Assembly: GCA_003551645.1 (NCBI GenBank)
Contig: PUND01000076.1
Span: forward strand, 1-36,802
Direction of reading: 5' to 3'
DNA length: 36,802 nucleotides
DNA from: Phycisphaerae bacterium
GTDB lineage: Bacteria > Planctomycetota > Phycisphaerae > SM23-33
The notes below the pieces were generated by a model that saw nothing but the letters and a program-made list of their open reading frames with translations, made no database searches and was not told the origin of the DNA. This document shows positions 17,769-26,672 of this stretch, in pieces. Numbering within the stretch: the first letter of the stretch is position 1; every line of letters begins with the position of its first letter. The position numbers were made by a program, and so were the translations under genes.

Positions 17769-19071
17769 TCAGCTCCGGCTCGACGAGGTCTGCGATTTTG
17801 ATCGGCTTGCCCTGGTCGATACTGTGGTAGGCGGCCACGCCGCTGAGTATCGAGTACGCACCATCTCGCTGGTCGGCCTTTCTGCCCAGCGGGTCGGCCG
17901 GTGCGTTGGGGTCGAAGATATCCGCCAGCAGCGGGTCGTCGCCGCCGCCGTGTCCGCCCTTTGAGGTCCGCGGCTCGAAACCCTTCGGCTTGTCGAAGTG
18001 CGGATGGAGGGTGATATACAGCCCCTCCTTCTTTATCTGCCCTGGGTCGGCGTTCTCCTGCTCGCCGGAGATGTAGGCGAACTGCGTTGAGCCGTGCTCC
18101 AGCCGGCCTTTGTTGCCGTTGAAGGCGATCTGATAGCCCTCCCACGGCGAGTAGGAATGCAGGAAGTAGTTCATCATCGCGCCGCGGCTGTAGCGGACCG
18201 AGACCGACATATTGTCCCAGATGTCTATTTCGTCGCTGAATACGCAGCGGTCGCGGTAGTAGCCGTCCTCGGCTTCGTTGTCGAGGTACATGGCCTTGAG
18301 GTTTTCGCTTTCGGTCAGGTCGAGCATGAACGGGCACTTGTCCTTTACCGGGCAATCGAGGCATCGTTCACCCCTGCCTTCTAGGCCCAGCCGCTCCGCC
18401 GTCTCCGGCACGTAAAACTTCCGTGACCCGTGGCAGAAAACCTCCTCGGGCACGTCGTTTATCCACCAGTTGACCAGGTCGAAGTGGTGCGTCGCCTTGT
18501 GAACAAGCAGCGAGCCGGAATTCTCGCGTCTGCGGTGCCAGCGGCGGAAGTAGTCGGCCCCGTGGCGAGTATCCAGCGGCCAGGTAAAATCAACACTGAG
18601 AACCTCGCCGATAGCGCCGGAGTCGATTATCTCCTTGAGCTGGCTGCGGTACGGGGCGTAGCGGTAGTTGAACGTGACCTGGCACTGATTGCCGGTATCG
18701 CGGACGGTCTGGAGGATCTGTTGGCACTTCCGCTCATCGGTGGTCATCGGCTTTTCGGTGACGGCCTTGCAGCCAAGCTCCATCGCCCGGCAGATGTACT
18801 TATCGTGCGTGGCATCGACCGTAGTGACGATGACAACGTCCGGCTTTGTCTCGGCAACCATGCGGTCGAAGTCTTCCGCGGCATACGTGGGCACGGCGGC
18901 GCCGGTCTTTTCGGCAACGTACTTGTTGCGAGTGTCCATCCGGCCCTGGTTTATATCGCATAATGCGACCAGCTCGGCGATTTCCGGGAACTTCTCGACG
19001 ATCGCCTTGGTGTACATTCTGCTCCTGCTGCCTATTCCGACCTGTGCGTAGCGCGTCTTAGCGTTGGGCAT
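17761..19071 (-). CDS. Gfo/Idh/MocA-family NAD(P)-dependent oxidoreductase
   Basis: The protein has 436 residues. The N-terminal Rossmann fold starts AQVGIGSRSRMYTKAI, with the glycine motif at about 12-17 and the strand-end acid in ALCDIN. EKPMTTDE, the family's EKP motif with its catalytic-site Lys, lies near 104-111. In the second domain HKATHHFDLVNWWIND is the HHxxD-like active-site helix. A four-Cys-like cluster C-L-D-C-P-V-K-D-K-C (about 246-255) is an insertion seen in some Planctomycete members and could bind a metal. These enzymes oxidise or reduce sugars, inositols and their derivatives. The ATG at 19071 is preferred because AGGAGA lies upstream; an ATG 16 codons earlier lacks support. 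It is divergent from the HAD gene. Confidence 0.9.
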   Translation of the reverse strand: MPNAKTRYAQVGIGSRSRMYTKAIVEKFPEIAELVALCDINQGRMDTRNKYVAEKTGAAVPTYAAEDFDRMVAETKPDVVIVTTVDATHDKYICRAMELGCKAVTEKPMTTDERKCQQILQTVRDTGNQCQVTFNYRYAPYRSQLKEIIDSGAIGEVLSVDFTWPLDTRHGADYFRRWHRRRENSGSLLVHKATHHFDLVNWWINDVPEEVFCHGSRKFYVPETAERLGLEGRGERCLDCPVKDKCPFMLDLTESENLKAMYLDNEAEDGYYRDRCVFSDEIDIWDNMSVSVRYSRGAMMNYFLHSYSPWEGYQIAFNGNKGRLEHGSTQFAYISGEQENADPGQIKKEGLYITLHPHFDKPKGFEPRTSKGGHGGGDDPLLADIFDPNAPADPLGRKADQRDGAYSILSGVAAYHSIDQGKPIKIADLVEPELIG

Positions 19072-19209
19072 CCGACATTTCTCCTGTGGCTGTGTTGTGT
19101 GCGAGTTCGTTAAACCCACATCATAATCGCCCGGCTGCTATAGTAAAGCGCTTGCCCGAAAGCCGGCCACGGGATAGGTTCCGAGAATGACTCAGCGGAG
19201 GTGCTCGAT

Positions 19210-19878
19210 ATGCCCGACAAAGCGATAGTTTTCGACATGGACGGTGTGCTGGTGGACAGCTACGGCGCCCACTACGACTCCTGGCGACGGCTCGCCGAGG
19301 CCCACGGGCTTGAGATAACCGAGAAGCAGTTCGCCGAGACCTTCGGCATGACCAGTCGCGAGATAATCCACAATCTCTGGCCCGGGACCGCCGATGAGCG
19401 GGAAATCGAGCTTTGGGACTCCGAGAAGGAGCAGTACTACCGCGATATACTCCAGCAAGACTTCCCGCAGATGGACGGGGCGGCCGAGCTTATTGAGTCT
19501 CTGCACGAGGCGGGCTTCGCGATGGCGATCGGCTCATCCGGGCCGTCGGAAAACGTACGTGTGGTGATGGAGAAGCTAACCGGGGCCAAGTACATCGCCG
19601 CGACGGTTGACGGTCACGAGGTATCCCACGGCAAACCCGACCCCGAGGTCTTTCTGACGGCGGCAAAGAAGCTCGGCGTCGCCCCGCAAGACTGCGCGGT
19701 CCTGGAAGACGCAGTCGCCGGTCTGCAGGCCGCCCGTAACGCCGGTATGGTCGCCATCGGCATCACCGGCACCGCACAGCGGGAGACTCTTGCCCCTTGC
19801 GCCGAGCTGGTCGTGGATTCGCTGCGACAGCTCAACCCTGAGCTGATTGGGCAACTGATCGACACCCGCTCGTCGTAA
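19210..19878 (+). CDS. HAD-superfamily hydrolase, beta-phosphoglucomutase-like
   Basis: The product has 222 residues with all four HAD motifs: I, VFDMDGVLVDS, with nucleophile Asp9 and Asp11; II, IGSSGPSENV, with Ser; III, HGKPDPEVFL, with Lys; IV, VLEDAVAGLQAARNAGM, with the acidic pair. A helical cap lies between motifs I and II (about 18-85). The D-x-D-G-V-L-x-D-S form and cap type place it with phosphoglucomutase/phosphatase subfamily enzymes that act on sugar phosphates. The ATG at 19210 has GGAGG eight bases upstream; an earlier GTG overlaps that site and is rejected. Its neighbour is the divergent sugar-type oxidoreductase. Confidence 0.88.
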   Translation: MPDKAIVFDMDGVLVDSYGAHYDSWRRLAEAHGLEITEKQFAETFGMTSREIIHNLWPGTADEREIELWDSEKEQYYRDILQQDFPQMDGAAELIESLHEAGFAMAIGSSGPSENVRVVMEKLTGAKYIAATVDGHEVSHGKPDPEVFLTAAKKLGVAPQDCAVLEDAVAGLQAARNAGMVAIGITGTAQRETLAPCAELVVDSLRQLNPELIGQLIDTRSS

Positions 19879-19886
19879 GCCGACCC

Positions 19887-20276
19887 TTATATCCCGAACG
19901 GCCCTCTGTCGGATCTCTCCTCGCCACAGTAAAGACATCTGGCATGGCGGGACGACATCGTCCTGGCGCACGTGGGGCACTCTTTGAGCGCACCGGTGCC
20001 CTGCCCGTCGCCTTTTCCCTCGTCCAGGTCCAGCTTCTGGACCCGCTCTGAGAGATCCTGCTCGGTAAGCTCGGTCTTCTCGCACAGCAGCGACCACATG
20101 GCCATGCACACGAGGGTAAGCTTGTCCAGCTTGTCCTCGACGCGTTTCAGTTCGGTCTGGATTTGCCTGACCTTGCTCAGACCCTTCTGAGCGGCGCGCG
20201 TCGCATCGCCGGCCAGTTGGTAGTTGTACATGCTGCCCCACATCGGGCCGATGCCTCTGTAGCTGCCCAGTGCCAT
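19887..20276 (-). CDS. Small coiled-coil zinc-ribbon protein
   Basis: The frame encodes 129 residues. A Gly/Tyr/Met-rich start (GSYRGIGPMWGSMYNYQ) is followed by a predicted coiled coil (about 28-65, with KVRQIQTELKRVEDKLDKL). A short hydrophobic helix with two Cys follows (LVCMAMWSLLCEKTEL). The C-terminus is a zinc ribbon, C-P-T-C-x10-C-L-Y-C. Of the two adjacent ATGs, the second (20276) sits six bases from GGAGG and is preferred. I do not recognise a named family. It is 56 bases downstream of dapF on the same strand and likely co-transcribed. Confidence 0.65.
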   Translation of the reverse strand: MALGSYRGIGPMWGSMYNYQLAGDATRAAQKGLSKVRQIQTELKRVEDKLDKLTLVCMAMWSLLCEKTELTEQDLSERVQKLDLDEGKGDGQGTGALKECPTCARTMSSRHARCLYCGEERSDRGPFGI

Positions 20277-20335
20277 CATTCACCTCCCGCGGCATTAGCT
20301 CGCGAAGCGCCCGCCGCTCCGCATATTCGGTATTA

Positions 20336-21172
20336 CTACCCCGGCCAATCGCCCGTGAAGACCTCGACAGCCGGGCCTGTCATGTACACGTGATCGTCGT
20401 CCTCCCGCCAGTTAAGCGAAAGGTCCCCGCCGGGCAGGTGGGCGGCTATCTCCCTGTCGGTCCTTTCGGTCAGCACCCCTGCCACGCACACGGCCGATGC
20501 TCCGGTCCCGCAGGCCAGAGTCGCCCCGCTGCCCCTCTCCCAGGTGCGCACGCGCACCTCCTCGCGTGAGAGCACCTCAACGAAATGGACGTTCACTCGC
20601 TTAGGAAACAGCGGGTTGTGCTCCAGTTCCGGACCGACCTCCTCCAGAGGCACCCCCGAAACGTCGTCAACGAATACAACGGCATGCGGATTGCCCATCG
20701 ACATGCACGTGGCGTTGTAGGCGTGCTTGCGCAAGCGGATGGGAGAATCGATGACACGGGTCTGGGGGACCGCCACCGGAATGCGGTCGGACTCGAGCAC
20801 CGGCCGACCCATGTCCACCGTGCCGGCCGACACCTTCTCATCGTCGCCGATTATCAGGTCGATCCTCTTGATGCCCACCTGCGTCTCGACGGCGAGCGGG
20901 TTCTTCCTGGCCAGGCCGTGATCCCAGGCGTATTTCGCCACACAGCGAATGCCGTTGCCGCACATCTCTCCCTCGGTCCCGTCGGCGTTGAACATCCTCA
21001 TGCGGACGTCGGCCCCGCGAGACGGCAGTATGAGTATCAGACCGTCGGCACCGACACCGAAGTGGCGGTCGCTGATTCTCCTGGCCAGCACGGGCGGGTC
21101 GTCCACCGGGTTCTCCGAGGCGTCGATATAGACGTAATCGTTGCCAAGCCCCTGCATCTTCGTGAATCGCAT
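20336..21172 (-). CDS. dapF: Diaminopimelate epimerase
   Basis: DapF interconverts LL- and meso-diaminopimelate, giving the peptidoglycan cross-linking residue and the lysine precursor. The 278 residues match the family throughout: KMQGLGNDYVYID at the N-terminus, the first catalytic Cys71 in MCGNGIRC, the second Cys221 in LACGTGASAV, plus FNADGTE and SMGNPHAVVFV. GGAAAGGA lies six bases before the ATG. The gene implies a diaminopimelate-type peptidoglycan. Confidence 0.96.
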   Translation of the reverse strand: MRFTKMQGLGNDYVYIDASENPVDDPPVLARRISDRHFGVGADGLILILPSRGADVRMRMFNADGTEGEMCGNGIRCVAKYAWDHGLARKNPLAVETQVGIKRIDLIIGDDEKVSAGTVDMGRPVLESDRIPVAVPQTRVIDSPIRLRKHAYNATCMSMGNPHAVVFVDDVSGVPLEEVGPELEHNPLFPKRVNVHFVEVLSREEVRVRTWERGSGATLACGTGASAVCVAGVLTERTDREIAAHLPGGDLSLNWREDDDHVYMTGPAVEVFTGDWPG

Positions 21173-21405
21173 TGCGAGTCCTTTCCGTATTCGACGGCAT
21201 TATAGCCGCACAGGTCGTCAGCCGACAGACCGTAACAGGCGAGTAAAAGACAGGCCACAGCCCGAATGACCAGCGGACCCAACGAGGGCCGGATGGACTC
21301 TCAATCAGGTGTTGTCGGCGCGGCTCGGAGAGATGTTGTTACGCGTTTCCCACAGCTTGAGCGGGGCGGTCCTTCACCGGCCCCACCCCGACAGAAGTGG
21401 GATGG

Positions 21406-22197
21406 CTAGCTTACCTGAAGTTCCTTCTGGCGCTTGTCGAGTTGCTGTCTCAGTCGCGACAGGATGGCCGAGTGCATCTGACTGACCCGGCTTTCGGACA
21501 GATCGAGGGTCTCGCCGATCTCCTTCATCGTCATCTCTTCGAAGTAGTACAGCAGCACGATCAGCCGCTCGGCCCTGCTAAGCCCGCGGGTTATGAGGTC
21601 CTTAATATCCCGCCGCTGGGCTGTAAGGAACGGGTTGTCGCTTCGCTTGTCCTCAAGGACGTCGATTTCGCGCAGGTCCTTGTTGGAATCGGTCTCGAAC
21701 CACTTGCGGCTCAGGGACACGATGCCGACGGCCTGGGCATCGCGCTGAAGCTTGCGGAACTCCTTCATGCTCAGTCGCATCCGCTTGGCGAGTTCCTTTT
21801 CGTTTGGCTTTCGGCCAAGCTCGGCTTCCAGTTCACGGGAGGCCTCGCCGAGCTTGTGCGCCCTGCTGCGCACCAGCCGGGGCACCCAGTCCATGGAGCG
21901 AAGCTCATCGAGAATGGCCCCGCGTATGCGCGCGGTGCAGTAGGTCTCGAACTTCACACCCCGCTCGGGGTCGTAGGCGTTCACAGCGTCAACCAGCCCG
22001 AACACACCGGCGGACATGAGGTCGTCAACGTCAACCTCATCCGGCAGCTTGGAATGGACGCGGTCAGCCGTGTAGCGGACCAGCGGCAGGTAATGCTCCA
22101 TCAAAGCGTTACGAGACGCATCGTCCTTTTGCTCGTGGAAGCTGTCCCACCACTTCCGCACCTGCTCTTGGGACGCCTTTGTACGGACCGAAGCCAT
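21406..22197 (-). CDS. fliA: RNA polymerase sigma-28 factor for flagellar operon
   Basis: The protein has 263 residues in the usual FliA/WhiG order. Region 2 (about 25-95) has YLPLVRYTADRVHSKLP and DDLMSAGVFGLVDAVNAYDP, then KFETYCTARIRGAILDELR. Region 3 has LGRKPNEKELAKRM (about 115-135). Region 4 has GLSRAERLIVLLYYFEEMTMKEIGETLDLSESRVSQM (about 205-240), split here only for description. FliA directs polymerase to late flagellar promoters and is normally held by FlgM, which is not in the window. The ATG at 22197 follows GGAAGGAG; an upstream GTG lacks a site. It is separated by 335 bases from flhG and may have its own promoter. Confidence 0.94.
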   Translation of the reverse strand: MASVRTKASQEQVRKWWDSFHEQKDDASRNALMEHYLPLVRYTADRVHSKLPDEVDVDDLMSAGVFGLVDAVNAYDPERGVKFETYCTARIRGAILDELRSMDWVPRLVRSRAHKLGEASRELEAELGRKPNEKELAKRMRLSMKEFRKLQRDAQAVGIVSLSRKWFETDSNKDLREIDVLEDKRSDNPFLTAQRRDIKDLITRGLSRAERLIVLLYYFEEMTMKEIGETLDLSESRVSQMHSAILSRLRQQLDKRQKELQVS

Positions 22198-22531
22198 AAT
22201 CACTCCTTCCCTTTCACGGCCGTGAGCCGTTCCCGGCAATAGGCCGCGTAATGGGCTAAGACTTTATCATCACTACACTTGATATTCCGGCTCCACGAGC
22301 TGTTCGACAAAGCCACACCAGCCCGCCCAAAGCTCCTAGTTTGCGCATTCCCCCCTGTCTTATTGTCTGCAAGATAGCCGCACACTTTAGCTATTTTGCG
22401 AAAATCGCGGGATTCGACCGATATCAAAGGCCTGATGCGCATGCGGAACAGTTCCCCCTTCCGCCCTCCGTCAGCCATCCATGACGATTCCGCAGCCATC
22501 CATGTAGCCCTTTACTCAACAGCAAGCCGAT
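22198..22531 (-). other. Intergenic region upstream of fliA
   Basis: This 334-base gap is the only large break in the flagellar cluster. It probably holds a fliA promoter. I see the sequence TAAAGTCT on the minus strand near 22263, which resembles a sigma-28 -35 box, but the expected -10 box is poor. A 12-bp direct repeat lies at its upstream end (22472-22504). A 99-codon open frame on the minus strand has no ribosome-binding site or family resemblance. Confidence 0.4.
22472..22504. repeat. Pair of 12-bp direct repeats 21 bases apart
   Basis: CAGCCATCCATG occurs at 22472-22483 and again at 22493-22504. The 21-base spacing is two helical turns, so a dimeric protein could contact both copies on one face of the DNA. 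It sits just after the flhG stop and about 280-300 bases before the fliA start. Confidence 0.45.
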
Positions 22532-23380
22532 TCATGCAAACCAGTTAGCGACTCGTCGGAAAAAGCTCTCCCTACGCTCGACCAGCGATCCGCCGGCACA
22601 GAGCTTGGTAGCCAGGGCCGCGAGGCACCGGCTGGCCGGGCATCGCGGGTGCGTCAGCACGAACGGCTGCCTGCGCCGGACGGCCTCGGCGACCTTCTCG
22701 TCGGTGAGCACATACCCGGCCTCCAGCAGTCGGGTCCCCAGAAACTGCCTGGCGACCGTGGATATCCGCTGCGATGTCTGCCTCGCCTCCTGTCGGTCTG
22801 AGGCGAAGTTCACCAGCAAGCTCAACTGCCCGTCGTAGCGGCGCTGCATGAGGATCTTGACCATCGCGTAGGCGTCCGTGATGGCCGTCGGCTCCGGCGT
22901 TGTAACGACAATTGTCCTGTCGGCCGAGCACGCCAGGTGCATCACGTTGCCGCCGATGCCGGCGCCGGTGTCGATAACGATGATGTCGTTGTCCGACTCA
23001 AGCTCACCGAGCTGATCAAGGAGGTTCGCCCGCTGAAACTCGCTAAGCTCGGCGAGTCGCGAAAGCCCGCTGGCGCCGGGGACGAACTGCACCCCGCACG
23101 GCAGGTCTATCATCACCTCGCCCAGCTTTCGGCGGCCCGCTATAACGTGCGAGACGTTCGCTCTGACGCCGATGTCCAGAAGCACGTCCAGGTTCCCAAG
23201 CCCAAGGTCCGCATCCACCAGCGCCACGCGGTTGCCGGCCGCCGACAGCAGGATCGACAGATTCAGCGCGATGTTCGACTTGCCCACGCCACCCTTGCCG
23301 CTGGTAACGGCGATGGTGGAGCCCTCCCGCGACTCGTGCACCAGCCGGCGCAGTTTGCTTGCCTGGTCGTCAGCCGTCAT
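22532..23380 (-). CDS. flhG: FlhG, MinD-like ATPase regulating flagellar number
   Basis: The protein has 282 residues. The N-terminal helix has DQASKLRRL (5-13), the DQAxxLR motif that stimulates FlhF GTPase activity. It is followed by a deviant Walker A, GKGGVGKS (28-35), then VALVDADLGLGNLDVLL with the switch acid. IIVIDTGAGIGGNV and VVTTPEPTAITDAYAM complete the MinD/ParA-like core. The C-terminal basic/aromatic end RRESFFRRVANWFA is a likely amphipathic membrane-targeting helix. FlhG limits flagellar number with FlhF at the cell pole or side. The ATG at 23380 has GGAGG seven bases upstream and lies two bases after the flhF stop. Confidence 0.93.
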   Translation of the reverse strand: MTADDQASKLRRLVHESREGSTIAVTSGKGGVGKSNIALNLSILLSAAGNRVALVDADLGLGNLDVLLDIGVRANVSHVIAGRRKLGEVMIDLPCGVQFVPGASGLSRLAELSEFQRANLLDQLGELESDNDIIVIDTGAGIGGNVMHLACSADRTIVVTTPEPTAITDAYAMVKILMQRRYDGQLSLLVNFASDRQEARQTSQRISTVARQFLGTRLLEAGYVLTDEKVAEAVRRRQPFVLTHPRCPASRCLAALATKLCAGGSLVERRESFFRRVANWFA

Positions 23381-23382
23381 CC

Positions 23383-24561
23383 TCACGCCTCCTGCATCTG
23401 TGTATCCGCGACAATGCCTTCGGCGAGACGGTGCGCATCAGCGGGTGCTATGTCGTCCGGAACGTCCTGCCCGGTGGTCACAAAGCTGACCGGCGTCTCG
23501 GCCGTGGCCGTGAGGTTCAGAATCATGCCGAATGTCGCCGCCTCGTCAAGCTTCGTTATCAGAAGATGGTCCGCACCCAGCGGAACGAACCGCTCCAGCA
23601 CCATCGCGGCGGTCTTGCGCCCGGCCGTGGCCGAGACCACCAGATGCGTCTCATCAGGAGCCGCCGCCTCCAGAAACCCGCGTAACTGTTTCAACCGCAT
23701 GTGGTTGTTCTGGCTGCGACCGGCGGTGTCCAGCAGCACCACGTCCATGTCCGACATCTCTTTGACCGCCTGGTATACCTCACCGGGGCTGAGCACCGTT
23801 CGCAGCGGCACCTCGATTATGTCCGCATAGGTCCGAAGCTGTTCGACGGCCGCTATCCGGTAAGTGTCCATAGTGATAAGCCCGACGCTGCAACCGCGCC
23901 GAAGCTTGTAGTCGGCGGCGAGCTTGGCGATGGTGGTGGTCTTGCCTACTCCGGTCGGACCGATAAGCGCCACAATGCGAGCGCCCTCGCGGTCGCCGGA
24001 GTCCGGCTCTATCCGCCGCGTGGGGATGCGGGCGGCTATCAGGTCCCAGAGCCGGTCGCGTACACCGGCCGGGTCGGACAGTTCGTGACCGGTCATGCTG
24101 CAACGCAACTGCTCTATCAGGTCAGTCGCGATGTTCTCGGCCACGTCCTGGTCAAGGAGCTGCTCGTAGTAACAGCGCAGCTCCGGCGGCACATCGTCGG
24201 TCCGGCCTCCCGCTCGGCGGTCCATCAGGGACCGAACCATCTGACGAATCTCTTCCAGCCGTTCGTCGCCTTCGTGTCCGACCGGCTGCGACGGTCTGGA
24301 CGGCTCGGCGACGGCCGTTCGGCCGGCCGGCTGTTCGCTGTCGGCCTGCGCCGGCTCATAGCGCCCCTGCGAGCCGCGCGGCAGCACATTCACGCTCGAC
24401 GCGGCGGTGACCTCCCAGACCCGTCTGCCGCCGAGCACGCCCAGCAATGCGCCCTTTCTCCGGCGGCGGGTGTGCAGTATCACCGCATCCCGGCCGAGGT
24501 CGCGTTTGACCTCCGCAATGGCCTCGCTCATGGAACCGGCTTCGTATGTCCTCGCATTCAT
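23383..24561 (-). CDS. flhF: FlhF, SRP-type GTPase that places flagella
   Basis: The protein has 392 residues. The N-terminal basic domain (1-60) contains MSEAIAEVKRDLGRDAVILHT, the conserved start of FlhF. A variable Pro/Glu linker follows (60-105). The N and G domains show Walker A GPTGVGKTTTIAKL (201-214), then MDTYRIAAVEQLRTYA, the DTAGRS switch and TKLDEA guanine-binding motif, all typical of SRP GTPases. FlhF recruits the first flagellar components and sets position, and is controlled by FlhG, which is encoded directly downstream. Its ATG overlaps the flhA stop by four bases. Confidence 0.95.
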   Translation of the reverse strand: MNARTYEAGSMSEAIAEVKRDLGRDAVILHTRRRRKGALLGVLGGRRVWEVTAASSVNVLPRGSQGRYEPAQADSEQPAGRTAVAEPSRPSQPVGHEGDERLEEIRQMVRSLMDRRAGGRTDDVPPELRCYYEQLLDQDVAENIATDLIEQLRCSMTGHELSDPAGVRDRLWDLIAARIPTRRIEPDSGDREGARIVALIGPTGVGKTTTIAKLAADYKLRRGCSVGLITMDTYRIAAVEQLRTYADIIEVPLRTVLSPGEVYQAVKEMSDMDVVLLDTAGRSQNNHMRLKQLRGFLEAAAPDETHLVVSATAGRKTAAMVLERFVPLGADHLLITKLDEAATFGMILNLTATAETPVSFVTTGQDVPDDIAPADAHRLAEGIVADTQMQEA

Positions 24562-26672
24562 TCTGTCACCTCCGCACTATCCGCGGTATTGATTGGCTGC
24601 ACCTTTACCGAATCGACTTCTGTGTATGCCAGCACGGCCGCTTCCGGCTCGGCCGAAGATAAAACGCCACGCAATGTCCGCCGCAACCGCGGCGCGCACA
24701 GCACCACAGGCGGACGTCCCTGCCTGGTCAGACCCTCAAGCTCCTTGGCGACCCGCCCCGCCACTCGCCGCGAAAGCTCCGGCGGAAGCCCGGAGGCCCC
24801 GTCGCTGCCTTCCACATGCGGACGAATCGCATCCTCTAGCTCACCGTCCAGACACACGCACCAAAGCCGCGATCGCTCATCGCAATACTGCTGCGAAAGC
24901 GTCCGCGCAAGCACCGGACGGACCGCCTCGGTAAGCGCATCGGCGTCGTCGGTTTCGCCGGCCGCCTCGACCAGCGCCTCCAGGATGCTCTCGAGGTCGC
25001 GTATCGGAACCCGCTCACGAAGAAGGTTCTGGAGCACTTTCTGAATCTGTCCGATCCGGAGCGATTCGGTGGCTTCGGCGACAAGGTTCTCGCACCCGCT
25101 GCGCAGATGCTCCAGCAACCGGCAGACCTGCTCACGAGACAGCAACTCGGCCGAGTGGCGTCGCAGCGTCTCGGCGAGGTGCGTCATCAACACGTTCGGC
25201 GCTTCAACCACGGTGTACCCCAGTCGCTCTGCGTGTTCGCCCTGGTCCGGTCCTATCCACACCGCCGGCGCGCCGAAGGTCGGCTCGGTGGTCTGCCTGC
25301 CGTTCAGGGCGCCACCTGTATTGGTGTCCGCACCGGCGACGGCAAGCAGACGGCCGGGATACAGAAGCCCTCCGGCCACCTTGGCCCCCCGTATGCGTAT
25401 TATGTAAGCGTGGGCCTCCAGCCGCAGGTTGTCGCTGACCCGAACCGTCGGCAGCAGCAGGCCAAGCTCGCGGGCAAGCTGGCGCCGGAGCGCAGCGATT
25501 CGATCCAGCAGATCGCCGCCCTGGGACGGCTCAATCAACCGGATAAGCGAAAAGCCAAGCTCCACACCGACCGGCTCGACGCGAAGCAGCTCCTCGAGGT
25601 CCGCCTCCTGGGGCGTCTCAGGGGTCTGCGGCTCCCGCTCCTCGGCCGGTGCCTCAGGAAGCCCCTCCCGGCGACGCGAGAGCATCCAGCCAAGCCCCGC
25701 GCAGCCGACGCCCAGCAGCAGCAGCGGCGCCTTCGGCAGCGACGTAAGAGCAAGCGCCGCAAGAAAGACCGCCGTTATCACCAGGGCGACCGGCTTGCCG
25801 GTAAGCTGCGATATGAACTCCTCGCCCAGATTCGCGCGAGCCGCGCTGCGGGTCACCAGAAGCGCCGCGGATATGGCCACTATCAGCGCCGGCACCTGCG
25901 TTACCAGCCCGTCACCAATGGTCAGTTGCGTGAAAAGCTCAGCCGTCCGGCCCCAGCTCCAGCCGTAGAGCACCACCCCCACGTACAGCCCGCCGATAAT
26001 ATTCACCAGGATTATGATCACCCCGGCCACGGCGTCGCCGCGAAGGAACTTGCCGGCCCCGTCCATCGCCCCGTAGAAGTCGGCCTCCCGCCCGATGCGG
26101 TCGCGACGGTCCTGCGCCTCTCGCTCGTCGATGAGCTTGGAGCCGAGGTCGGCGTCGATGGACATCTGCTTGCCGGGCATGGCGTCCAGCACGAACCTCG
26201 CGGCCACCTCGCTTATCCGCGAGGCCCCCTTGGTAATCACCACGAACTGCACCACCGCGATGATGCTGAACAGTATCACGCCCACCGTGAGTGAACCGGA
26301 TGTGACGAAACGACTGAACGACCATATCACCCTGCCGGCGGCGAACTGCGCCTCGGCAAGCGTTCGGCCGTCCGCGCCGCAGGTGAGTATCAGTCGTGTC
26401 GTCGCCACGTTCAGCACCAGTCGGAACAGAGTCGCCGTCAGCAACAGGGACGGGAACACGCTGAACTCCAGCGGGCTGGAGACGTAGATGGTGGTCAGCA
26501 GGATAATCGCCGCCAGGGCGATGTTCGCCGCCAGTAACACGTCGATGAGCATCGGCGGCAGAGGCACGAGGATGACGAAAATAAGCGCCGCCGCTCCCAC
26601 CGGCAGAATCAGCCCGCGGTGTCGGGCCACCGTGTTGACCACCTTGTCCATAGTCCGGTGAAGATCGGGCAT
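24558..26672 (-). CDS. flhA: FlhA, flagellar export gate ring protein
   Basis: FlhA forms the nonameric export ring under the flagellar gate and docks substrates and chaperones. The 704 residues are the usual length. The N-terminal part (about 18-315) has eight predicted helices. Between them lies the FHIPEP cytoplasmic loop with TKGASRISEVAARFVLDAMPGKQ split around residue 148-170, MSIDADL, and FYGAMDGAGKFLRGDA (199-214). The cytoplasmic ring-forming domain spans about 385-704. The start ATG at 26672 is confirmed by GGAGGAG upstream and by its TAATG overlap with the flhB stop. Nothing looks defective, in contrast to the neighbouring FlhB. Confidence 0.96.
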   Translation of the reverse strand: MPDLHRTMDKVVNTVARHRGLILPVGAAALIFVILVPLPPMLIDVLLAANIALAAIILLTTIYVSSPLEFSVFPSLLLTATLFRLVLNVATTRLILTCGADGRTLAEAQFAAGRVIWSFSRFVTSGSLTVGVILFSIIAVVQFVVITKGASRISEVAARFVLDAMPGKQMSIDADLGSKLIDEREAQDRRDRIGREADFYGAMDGAGKFLRGDAVAGVIIILVNIIGGLYVGVVLYGWSWGRTAELFTQLTIGDGLVTQVPALIVAISAALLVTRSAARANLGEEFISQLTGKPVALVITAVFLAALALTSLPKAPLLLLGVGCAGLGWMLSRRREGLPEAPAEEREPQTPETPQEADLEELLRVEPVGVELGFSLIRLIEPSQGGDLLDRIAALRRQLARELGLLLPTVRVSDNLRLEAHAYIIRIRGAKVAGGLLYPGRLLAVAGADTNTGGALNGRQTTEPTFGAPAVWIGPDQGEHAERLGYTVVEAPNVLMTHLAETLRRHSAELLSREQVCRLLEHLRSGCENLVAEATESLRIGQIQKVLQNLLRERVPIRDLESILEALVEAAGETDDADALTEAVRPVLARTLSQQYCDERSRLWCVCLDGELEDAIRPHVEGSDGASGLPPELSRRVAGRVAKELEGLTRQGRPPVVLCAPRLRRTLRGVLSSAEPEAAVLAYTEVDSVKVQPINTADSAEVTE

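Noticed and set aside
21360..21386. GC hairpin after fliA as a terminator
   Set aside because: The stem has a bulge and no T-run follows on the minus strand; support is too weak.
22230..22270. Possible sigma-28 promoter of fliA (TAAAGTCT on the minus strand)
   Set aside because: The -10 box at the right distance matches only 4 of 8 positions, so I do not list it as a promoter.
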